Origin: Pseudomonadota bacterium
Lineage (GTDB): Bacteria; Pseudomonadota; Alphaproteobacteria; Micavibrionales; UBA2020
Direction: 5' to 3'
Assembly: GCA_021849295.1 (NCBI GenBank)
Contig: JAJZTA010000002.1
Span: 1-51,988, forward strand
DNA length: 51,988 nucleotides
Translations under genes and position numbers: made by a program
Notes under the pieces: model-generated
What the model was told of the DNA's origin: nothing
What the model saw: only the letters and a program-made list of their open reading frames with translations
Database searches by the model: none
Shown: one piece after another, positions 35,023 through 41,674 of the stretch
How positions within the stretch are numbered: position 1 is the stretch's first letter
Layout of the letters: each line of letters starts with the position of its first letter

Positions 35023-35542
35023 GAGAAACAGCTCTTGGATAGACCGGATCTTCCCTGTCACGCTTGATCGGCGCGCCCCAGCAATCCGTTGTCGCGATAA
35101 AATCCCTCACGCCCGCCTCGCAAAAAAACCGGTAATAGCCCTGCAATACGCAATCCAGATATGATTGCAGCAGCGGCGCATCTTCCGATGCCCACTGGTT
35201 GCATGCATCAAATGACCGATAGGCATGGATTTTCATCTCGTTTTTGATTTCACGTTCGCCATCCGCAATTTCAAATCCTGAGAGGTCCAGCGGCACAATG
35301 TCATATCCGATCTCACGCACGTTCAGAATTTCGCGGTCGCTCAGTTCCGTTTCCACAAGCAACCCGTCAATGTCGCGGTCTTCACATGGCTCGATGGTTA
35401 AAGCGGAGATGCTCCCCGCAGGCGTCTGCACGACATGCCGCCAGCTTCTTTTCCACCCCTTGAGTTTTACTGCGCAATAGTCGACCGGCCGTTCCCATGT
35501 ATTCGCATTGACGATCGAGCCATAACCAAACGTATAGTCCAT
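34973..35542 (-). CDS. Gamma-glutamylcyclotransferase-like protein
   Basis: A 189-residue protein starting with YTFGYGSIVN, the substrate-binding loop signature of the GGCT/ChaC/AIG2 fold. The segment EIGYDIVPLDLSGF is also typical of the longer members. The family releases 5-oxoproline from gamma-glutamyl peptides or glutathione; the exact substrate is unknown here. The catalytic Glu was not assigned with certainty. It lies just downstream of tRNA-Pro on the same strand. Confidence 0.7.
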   Translation of the reverse strand: MDYTFGYGSIVNANTWERPVDYCAVKLKGWKRSWRHVVQTPAGSISALTIEPCEDRDIDGLLVETELSDREILNVREIGYDIVPLDLSGFEIADGEREIKNEMKIHAYRSFDACNQWASEDAPLLQSYLDCVLQGYYRFFCEAGVRDFIATTDCWGAPIKRDREDPVYPRAVSLSPAERDLFDALIRNL

Positions 35543-35584
35543 TTTATAGAGATATCCCCTTTAGAGCTTCAAGGGCAGAGATAA

Positions 35585-35661
35585 TGGTCGGAGTGCGGGG
35601 ATTCGAACCCCGGGCCTCTTGCTCCCGAAGCAAGCACTCTACCAGGCTGAGCTACACTCCG
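35585..35661 (-). tRNA. tRNA-Pro (CGG)
   Basis: A 77-nucleotide cloverleaf with encoded CCA: acceptor CGGAGTG/CACTCCG, D-arm TAGCTCAGCCTGGTAGAG, anticodon stem CTTGC/GCAAG with loop TTCGGGA (anticodon CGG), and T-arm CCGGGGTTCGAATCCCCG. The 5' C is typical of tRNA-Pro. Confidence 0.96.
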
Positions 35662-35734
35662 ACGCCTTCGGGAGGAAGCACTGTTTTACACTGTTTTCAG
35701 AAAGTTGCAAGTCTGAATTAAGCCTTGAAAAAGC

Positions 35735-36754
35735 TTAATAATCCCGATCGACCGCAAAGATAATCAGCTCCTCCAGATGCCCGCGCAAGGGAGACGCCCC
35801 GATCGCGCCCAGCGCGGCGATGCCCTGCTCCGCATAGCGGTGGGCCTCGAGGAGCGACTCTTTAAGCGTGCCATGCTTTTCGAGCAGCTTGCAGGCCTGA
35901 CGGAAATCCGCGTCAGACTGCTCCATCTCGCCGAGGCAGCGGCGCCAGAATTTCTTTTCCGCCGCATCGGCCTTGGCAATCGCGCGGATCACGGGCAGCG
36001 TCATCTTGCCTTCCTTGAAATCGTCGCCGAGCGACTTGCCGAGCCGTTCGCGCTTGGCGGCGTAATCCAGCACGTCATCCGCGATCTGGAAGGCCATGCC
36101 GAGGTTCATGCCGTAGTTGCGCATCGCGGCGCATTCGGCGGGGCTGCGCTCGGCCACGACGGCGCCGACTTCACAGGCCGCGGCGAAAAGCTCCGCCGTT
36201 TTGGCGGCGATCACGCGCTTGTAATGGGCTTCGTCCGTATCGACGTCGTTCACCGCCGCAAGCTGCAAAACCTCGCCCTCGGCGATCACCGCCGATGCGC
36301 CGGAGAGAATGCGCAGCACTTCAAGAGAACCGTCTTCGGTCATCAACTGAAAGGCGCGGCTGAACAGAAAATCTCCCACCAAAACAGCGGCTTCGTTGCC
36401 GAACAAGGCGTTGGCGGAAGAGCGCCCGCGCCGCTGGTCGCTGTCGTCGACGACGTCGTCATGCAATAGTGTGGCGGTATGAATGAATTCGACGCAGGCG
36501 GCGAGCTGATACTGCCGCGTGCCTTTGTAGCCGAACAGCGCCGCAGAGGCGAGTGTGAGCAAAGGCCGGATACGCTTGCCGCCCGCCGCGATCAGATGCC
36601 CCGCAAGCTCCGGAATTAATTCGACTTCCGACTGCATGCGTTGCATGATGAGCGCGTTGACGGCCTGCAGATCTGCTTGCAGCAAATCGGTCAGCACGCT
36701 CAGCGGGTTTGCGGGCGCGACGGCTTTTGGTTGGTTGGTCAACGGCATGGACAT
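35735..36754 (-). CDS. Long-chain trans-polyprenyl diphosphate synthase
   Basis: Isoprenyl chain elongation enzyme, very likely the octaprenyl or decaprenyl diphosphate synthase that makes the ubiquinone side chain. The 339-residue protein has GGKRIRPLLTLASA, the first Asp-rich motif LLHDDVVDDSDQRRG and the second motif FQIADDVLDY, plus the Lys/Gln block between them. Chain length cannot be read with certainty. It is divergent from the TrmN6-like gene with 42 bases between starts, a common alphaproteobacterial arrangement. Confidence 0.93.
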   Translation of the reverse strand: MSMPLTNQPKAVAPANPLSVLTDLLQADLQAVNALIMQRMQSEVELIPELAGHLIAAGGKRIRPLLTLASAALFGYKGTRQYQLAACVEFIHTATLLHDDVVDDSDQRRGRSSANALFGNEAAVLVGDFLFSRAFQLMTEDGSLEVLRILSGASAVIAEGEVLQLAAVNDVDTDEAHYKRVIAAKTAELFAAACEVGAVVAERSPAECAAMRNYGMNLGMAFQIADDVLDYAAKRERLGKSLGDDFKEGKMTLPVIRAIAKADAAEKKFWRRCLGEMEQSDADFRQACKLLEKHGTLKESLLEAHRYAEQGIAALGAIGASPLRGHLEELIIFAVDRDY

Positions 36755-36796
36755 GGTGTTGTTATAGCAAGAAATTCACAGTAAAATATAGAGATA

Positions 36797-37552
36797 ATGA
36801 ATAAACATAACATGGAAATCATCGAGACGACCCTGCTGCGCGGGCGGGTGCAATTGCTGCAGCCGAAGCAGGGATTTCATGCCTCGATCGACAGCGTATT
36901 TCTGGCGGCGGCAGTGGCGGTGAAGGGCCGCGCCGAAGTGCTGGATGTGGGCTGCGGGGTCGGGGCAGCGGGTTTATGTGTTGCATCAAGAAATAATTCT
37001 ATCCATTTGACAGCAATAGATATTCAATTGGAACTCATCGACCTCGCGCACCAGAACGCAGCGCTGAACGGCCTCGACGCGGCGTTCTTCTGCGGTGACA
37101 TCAGGTCGGAAAAACACATTAAAGACAACAGCTTCAATAACGTTCTTATGAACCCGCCTTATCTTGAGGGTGGCACGCACACCCCCTCGCCGGAAAAGAT
37201 CAAGGCGACCTCGCACGGCGAAGACGCGAGCGGCGCGACGCTGGCGGACTGGGTGAAGTACGCCCACAAAAAACTCAAGCAGGGCGGGCACTTGACGCTC
37301 ATTCACCGCGCCGATCGGCTGGACGATGTGATCCTCGAACTAACAAAAAAACGCTGGTTTGGCAGCCTCGTGATCTTCCCTCTGCTCTCGCACGCGGGCG
37401 AGGACGCGAAGCGGGTGATCGTGCAGGCGCGCAAGGAGCGCTATGCGCCGCTGGTGCTGAAATCCGGCATGGTCGTCCACAAGGAAAGCGGCAAATACAC
37501 CAAGGAAGCCGAGGCGGTTTTGAGCGACGCCGCGCCGCTTGTTTTGCGCTAA
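36797..37552 (+). CDS. TrmN6-like tRNA adenine-N6 methyltransferase
   Basis: SAM-dependent methyltransferase of 251 residues. Motif I is VLDVGCGVGAAGLCVA, and NPPYLEGG is the NPPY catalytic motif of N6-adenine methyltransferases. The close relatives (YfiC/TrmN6) methylate A37 of tRNA1-Val. An inner ATG at 36812 (MEIIETTLLRGR) is an alternative start. It is divergent from the polyprenyl synthase gene. Confidence 0.85.
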   Translation: MNKHNMEIIETTLLRGRVQLLQPKQGFHASIDSVFLAAAVAVKGRAEVLDVGCGVGAAGLCVASRNNSIHLTAIDIQLELIDLAHQNAALNGLDAAFFCGDIRSEKHIKDNSFNNVLMNPPYLEGGTHTPSPEKIKATSHGEDASGATLADWVKYAHKKLKQGGHLTLIHRADRLDDVILELTKKRWFGSLVIFPLLSHAGEDAKRVIVQARKERYAPLVLKSGMVVHKESGKYTKEAEAVLSDAAPLVLR

Positions 37553-37557
37553 AATCC

Positions 37558-37624
37558 TGTCCGCATTTGTCCGCAAACGGATTGCATTTGACCGCATTGC
37601 GCCTTCGTTTGTCCGCATTTGACC
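37558..37624. repeat. Cluster of TTTG(T/A)CCGCA repeats
   Basis: Five full or partial copies of a 10-base unit lie on the plus strand: TGTCCGCA (37558-37565), TTTGTCCGCA (37566-37575), TTTGACCGCA (37587-37596), TTTGTCCGCA (37608-37617) and TTTGACC (37618-37624). They begin six bases after the TrmN6-like stop and precede the AT-rich cassette. They could be protein-binding sites or remains of a recombination site. Confidence 0.75.
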
Positions 37625-37642
37625 AGAAATTCTTTCGTCAAT

Positions 37643-37704
37643 GGCGATGCCGCGCCTTAATATATTTTCCAGAGACACGATCGCAGCGCGCTGGAGGCAT
37701 CGCC
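37643..37704. repeat. 9-bp perfect inverted repeat with 44-base spacing
   Basis: GGCGATGCC (37643-37651) and GGCATCGCC (37696-37704) are perfect reverse complements. They form the outer stem of a possible structure between the repeat cluster and the STAS-like gene. No T-run follows. Confidence 0.65.
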
Positions 37705-37778
37705 TCAGGAACTTCAAAAATCCGTTCATATTTTACGTAGTGGCTAAGGGGAAATATCAGGCCCGTCTTGTTATACGA

Positions 37779-38117
37779 TTATTGATGTGAAGGCGGGATG
37801 GTTAATGAGGTAGGTGTCCCCTGAATTTCTTTCTTTTGTAACCCCGTTTCTAAACAATAACTGATCATTTTATTTATTTGGGAATTCGTTTTAATAATCT
37901 TTAGATTCTTTTTTATTTCATCAATTTGATATTCATCCAGTAGCAACACAATAGCAGTGTTTATAAAAGTCGATGTAACACTGTCAACGCCTTCAAAACT
38001 TAACTCGACAGGCTGACCTTTTACAAAGCTATCCCTTATAAGGTGATAGACCTTTGATCCCTCCTCATGGGTTTGAAGAGGCGATGAATACTTTGTGACT
38101 AAAATTTTTGTTACCAT
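37779..38117 (-). CDS. STAS-like domain (DUF4325) protein
   Basis: A 112-residue protein. The segment VELSFEGVDSVTSTFINTAIVLLL (about residues 34-57, here in parts) matches the DUF4325 STAS-like pattern, in which the Ser-Thr turn sits where anti-sigma antagonists are phosphorylated. Its start overlaps the end of the GHKL ATPase gene (ATGGTAA), so the two are coupled. Base composition is clearly lower in GC than the surrounding genes. The pair looks like a switch of the SpoIIAA/SpoIIAB type, but its output is unknown. Confidence 0.7.
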   Translation of the reverse strand: MVTKILVTKYSSPLQTHEEGSKVYHLIRDSFVKGQPVELSFEGVDSVTSTFINTAIVLLLDEYQIDEIKKNLKIIKTNSQINKMISYCLETGLQKKEIQGTPTSLTIPPSHQ

Positions 38118-39076
38118 TCGAACTCATCCTCCTCGTCTGTAATAATTGGAATCTTATCTGTAGGGATATGAATATCAATTAAGCATCCTGGATAAAACCA
38201 TGAGTTTTGAATTTGGATTGGTGAATGTTGCGGTAACATCATTACCTTTGCTTTACCGGATAATATGATTACCTTTCCACCATATGCGTTCACGACAGTC
38301 TCTATTAAGTATGCCAAGCCAACACCTTTATTTCCGATGCTAGATTGGGTTGAAAAACCTCTTTCACAGGCCTTAACTATGCACCAGCTATCCGAGACAT
38401 CATTGTTACTCTCTCGTGTTTCAAGAAACTTTTTAATATTTGCTGGAATACCGACTCCAAAGTCTGAGATGGAAATAACAACGTTTTTATTTTTGGGGTA
38501 GAACTGGGCAAAAGTCGAGCCTATTTGCTCAGAGGAGTGGTCTCCAATATTATTAATTAGTTCCTTTAAGCAAACGCTAAGCGCTACTAGTGAGGGGGCG
38601 TTTATGCTTGTAATCCGTTTTAGCCAAGGAACTACCTCAAGGGCTGCCCAATCATGACTATGCGCACGATCAATGAGTTTTAGGGGCTTGGTTGTTGGGC
38701 GGCTACTAGAGTTAGGGTTTATTCTTTGATTAAAGCAAATCTCAAAAAAATTAGAGTCATCCAGAAATTTAAGTGCCTCAAAAGAGGGATTTGCCCCGCT
38801 ATAATTAACCGTTACGCCCCTTTGGCGTAGCCAATGTATCAAATTACTTAATATCGTTATGCCGGAAGGTTGAGAGAAATAAACATTTGAGAAGTCGAAG
38901 TTTATTATATTGGAAATGGGGGCAATGGATGAAGGCCTGCGCGTAATGCTGCCAAATACTTTTTGAGAAAGGTCAAATACATTTTCTTCTGATTGCCCTT
39001 CCACAATCACATCCTTCAGAAATACGGGATCTATCTCTTCCGCACCAATTTTTCTAGGTAATGCGATATTCAACAT
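38111..39076 (-). CDS. GHKL ATPase with N-terminal STAS-like domain
   Basis: A 321-residue protein in two parts. Residues about 57-115 (NFDFSNVYFSQPSGITILSN and on to FFEICF) look like a STAS fold. Residues about 160-320 are a GHKL ATPase: N-box KELINNIGDHSS (about 171-182), G1 box ISDFGVGIP (about 203-211) and G2 box IGNKGVGLAYLIE (about 247-259). There is no histidine-kinase dimerisation domain, so it resembles anti-sigma kinases of the RsbW/SpoIIAB kind rather than a two-component sensor. Hand-counted sample lines give about 40-45% GC against over 70% in a neighbouring gene, suggesting transfer. Confidence 0.75.
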   Translation of the reverse strand: MLNIALPRKIGAEEIDPVFLKDVIVEGQSEENVFDLSQKVFGSITRRPSSIAPISNIINFDFSNVYFSQPSGITILSNLIHWLRQRGVTVNYSGANPSFEALKFLDDSNFFEICFNQRINPNSSSRPTTKPLKLIDRAHSHDWAALEVVPWLKRITSINAPSLVALSVCLKELINNIGDHSSEQIGSTFAQFYPKNKNVVISISDFGVGIPANIKKFLETRESNNDVSDSWCIVKACERGFSTQSSIGNKGVGLAYLIETVVNAYGGKVIILSGKAKVMMLPQHSPIQIQNSWFYPGCLIDIHIPTDKIPIITDEEDEFEW

Positions 39077-39193
39077 GGTTATCTGGATAGCCTTCTCTAT
39101 TTCTGTGCGAGTTCCGACAACACAATACTTGTCTTCTTCAAGTTATCCCAGCCCGCTGGAACAAGTGCGTCTTAAACAGGGCGCGCCGGATTT

Positions 39194-39505
39194 TCAGCGC
39201 ACAATAATGCCGAAGCGCTTCGGCTTGCCCGCCGAGGCAGGATCCCACGGCCTGCGGTAAACCGCTTCGATGCCGACCGTCCCCGTTTCCTCGGCCTTGA
39301 AGACGAAAATCTCTTTGCCGCCGTCGCCGATCACCTGCGGGTCTTTGCTGTCGGGGGTATAGTCCTTCTTCACGAGGCTGGCCTTGCCCGCTTTGAGCTG
39401 CACGTCCCACATGTAACCGGTCGTGGGGTTGGAGGTGAGCTCGATGGCGAAGGTTTCGCCTTTTTTGATCGTCGCGGTGTTGAATTGTTCGGTCAGCGTT
39501 TTCAT
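39194..39505 (-). CDS. Chagasin-type cysteine protease inhibitor (I42)
   Basis: A 103-residue protein with all three loop motifs of the chagasin/ICP family: NPTTGYMW (26-33), the Gly-rich loop GDGG (60-63) and RPW (85-87), which together block the active site of papain-like proteases. No signal peptide is present, so as read it is cytoplasmic; many bacterial members are exported. The target protease is unknown: none of the papain family is in the window. It precedes nothing obvious and follows the glycine-zipper lipoprotein by ten bases, so it is probably read with glyS and that gene. Confidence 0.85.
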   Translation of the reverse strand: MKTLTEQFNTATIKKGETFAIELTSNPTTGYMWDVQLKAGKASLVKKDYTPDSKDPQVIGDGGKEIFVFKAEETGTVGIEAVYRRPWDPASAGKPKRFGIIVR

Positions 39506-39515
39506 TTTTTATCCC

Positions 39516-40028
39516 TTATTTTCCATCCACCGGCAGCACACGCTGATATTGCGACTTGCGCCGCCTGCCCTGCGCGCGCTGGTACGCGCCGTCGGTCTGG
39601 ATCATGACGCGCTGGCCGACGCCGAGCGGCTTTTCGCTCTTGTCGATGTTCTGCACGATGGAGACGGTTTGGCCGTCGTCCTTGCGGATGATGTATTCGA
39701 TGCCGATCTTGTTGCGCAGGGCGCGCTCCGCCGCGTCTCCGGCGATGCCGCCGATGACCGCGCCGGCGATGGTGGTGAGGATGGCACCCTTGCCGCCGCC
39801 CGCCGTCGAGCCGGCGACGCCGCCCGCCGCCGCGCCGGAGAGCGTGCCGACGCCAGTATCCTGCGATTGCACTTTCACCTGCCGGACGCCGAGGATCTTG
39901 CCGAATTCGACGTCCGTCTGCTTGCCGACTTCCTGCGCGTTGTAAACGTCGCGGCTTTGCGGCTGCGCGCAGGCCGAGAGCGTGAAAGCGGCGCACACGA
40001 GCATCACGGACAGGGTCGTTTTTTTCAT
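39516..40028 (-). CDS. Glycine-zipper (SlyB-like) outer-membrane lipoprotein
   Basis: A 170-residue lipoprotein with the lipobox LSAC (Cys about residue 20), then a domain with a glycine zipper (GAAAGGVAGSTAGGGKGAIL and AGAVIGGIAGDAAE) like SlyB/Rick_17kDa antigen family proteins, and a beta-rich C-terminal part (GVGQRVMIQTDG). Such proteins stabilise the outer membrane. GAAGGAG lies before the ATG at 40028; a TTG one codon upstream is less likely. It starts five bases after the glyS stop. Confidence 0.83.
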   Translation of the reverse strand: MKKTTLSVMLVCAAFTLSACAQPQSRDVYNAQEVGKQTDVEFGKILGVRQVKVQSQDTGVGTLSGAAAGGVAGSTAGGGKGAILTTIAGAVIGGIAGDAAERALRNKIGIEYIIRKDDGQTVSIVQNIDKSEKPLGVGQRVMIQTDGAYQRAQGRRRKSQYQRVLPVDGK

Positions 40029-40033
40029 CAACC

Positions 40034-41587
40034 TTACTCCTTCAGGGCTTTTTGGACGAACGCGGATATCTTGTCGAGCGCGACGCGCTCCTGCGCCATC
40101 GTATCGCGGAAACGGATGGTCGCCGCATGGTCGTTCGGCGTGTCGGTGTCGACCGTGACGCAGAACGGCGTGCCGATCTCGTCATGCCGCGCGTAGCGCT
40201 TGCCGATATTGCCCTTGGTGTCGTATTCGGTCACGAACTGCGTGCGCATCTCATAGTAGAGCTTCTGCGCGATTTCCGGCAGGCCGTCCTTGTTGACCAG
40301 CGGCAGGACTGCGGCCTTGACCGGCGCCATGCTCGGCTTGAACTTCATGTACATCTTGCTCGGGCGCGACGGGTCCGCCGTATAAGCCTCGGCCAGCAGC
40401 ACCAGCACGCCGCGCGTCAAACCGGATGCCGGCTCGATCACATGCGGCATGAAGCGGCGTGGCGGCTGCACGCTGTCGTCGAAATATTCCAGCTTGGTTT
40501 TGGAATGGGTCTGGTGCGCGGTGAGGTCGAAGTCGCAACGGTGGGCGATGCCCTCTAATTCTCCGTAGCCCGGCGCGGTGAAGGGGAATTTGTATTCGAT
40601 ATCGACCGTGCCGTAGCCTTCCTTGGCGTAGTGCGAAAGCTCGTCCTGATCGTGCTGGCGGAAGATCAGGTTGCCGGACATGACGCCAACGGATTTCCAC
40701 CAGTTGAAGCGCTGTTCCTTCCAGAAATCGAGCCATTTTTTGGCCTCGTCCGGATGGCAGAACCACTCCATCTCCATCTGCTCGAACTCGCGCGAGCGGT
40801 AGATGAAGTTGCGCGGCGTCACTTCGTTGCGGAAGGCCTTGCCCACCTGCGCGATGCCGAACGGCACGCGCACGCGCATGTTGTCGACGACGTTTTTATA
40901 GTTGAGGAAGATCCCCTGCGCCGTTTCGGGGCGAAGATAAGCCTTGTCATCCTCCGTCGCCGTCGCACCGACGTAGGTCTTGAACATCAGGTTGAATTGC
41001 TTGGGTTCGGTGAGCGTGCCCTTCTTCTCCGTGTCGGGACCGACAACTTTCGCGTAATCCGCAGGTGCGATCTTCGTGAACGGCACGCTCTTCAGCTTGG
41101 AAAGATCGTCCGTGCCCGCCATCTTCTTGAGTTTTTTCAGCGCGGATTTTTCTTCCAGCGCTTCGGCGTAAAAGGCGAAAATCTGGTCGTTACGCTCATC
41201 GATGATGGCGATGAGGTGATCCTGACGGTATCTGAGTTTGGTCTCCTTGCAATCGACCATCGGATCGTTGAAGCCCGCGACGTGCCCCGACGCTTCCCAG
41301 ACTTTAGGGTTCTGGATAATCGCGGTGTCGACGCCGACGATTTGCAGCGGTTCGCCGTCCGGCCCGATCGGCGGGCAGACGACCATGTCGCGCCACCAGC
41401 GGTCGCGCAGATTGTTCTTAAGCTGTACGCCCAAGGGGCCAAAATCCCAGAAGCCATTGATACCGCCGTAGATTTCCGACGCCGGAAAAATGAAGCCGCG
41501 GCGCTTGCACAAGGCCACCAGTTCGTCCATCGCCACCATGCCTGAATCGTCCATATTTTCCTTCTCCGCCGCCTGCGTATTCGCCAT
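40034..41587 (-). CDS. glyQS: Glycyl-tRNA synthetase, homodimeric (alpha2) type
   Basis: Class II synthetase of 517 residues that charges tRNA-Gly. The start MDELVALCKRRGFIFP and EIYGGINGFWDFGPLG, motif 2 with RNEVTPRNFIYRSREFEQME, and the C-terminal anticodon-binding domain all match the single-polypeptide type found in archaea, eukaryotes and some bacteria. Most proteobacteria instead use the unrelated alpha2beta2 enzyme (glyQ plus glyS). GAGGAT precedes the ATG at 41587. It is divergent from ppdK. Confidence 0.94.
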   Translation of the reverse strand: MANTQAAEKENMDDSGMVAMDELVALCKRRGFIFPASEIYGGINGFWDFGPLGVQLKNNLRDRWWRDMVVCPPIGPDGEPLQIVGVDTAIIQNPKVWEASGHVAGFNDPMVDCKETKLRYRQDHLIAIIDERNDQIFAFYAEALEEKSALKKLKKMAGTDDLSKLKSVPFTKIAPADYAKVVGPDTEKKGTLTEPKQFNLMFKTYVGATATEDDKAYLRPETAQGIFLNYKNVVDNMRVRVPFGIAQVGKAFRNEVTPRNFIYRSREFEQMEMEWFCHPDEAKKWLDFWKEQRFNWWKSVGVMSGNLIFRQHDQDELSHYAKEGYGTVDIEYKFPFTAPGYGELEGIAHRCDFDLTAHQTHSKTKLEYFDDSVQPPRRFMPHVIEPASGLTRGVLVLLAEAYTADPSRPSKMYMKFKPSMAPVKAAVLPLVNKDGLPEIAQKLYYEMRTQFVTEYDTKGNIGKRYARHDEIGTPFCVTVDTDTPNDHAATIRFRDTMAQERVALDKISAFVQKALKE

Positions 41588-41626
41588 TTTATCCTCGGTC
41601 TTCCTGATTGATTAGAGTGGGTAAAT

Positions 41627-41655
41627 ATTATAGGATCATCCCGCATTGCACAATA
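41627..41655 (-). promoter_or_regulatory. Possible promoter for glyQS
   Basis: A perfect TATAAT on the minus strand (41632-41627) lies 40 bases before the glyQS ATG. The -35 is weak: TATTGT at 17 bases or ATTGTG at 16. Confidence 0.35.
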
Positions 41656-41674
41656 CACATAATGGAGAGCCTCT

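Noticed and set aside
37340-37729. A 129-codon minus-strand frame over the end of the TrmN6-like gene and the repeat cluster
   Set aside because: Overlaps a recognised gene for most of its length, and the rest is repeat sequence; no ribosome binding site or domain.
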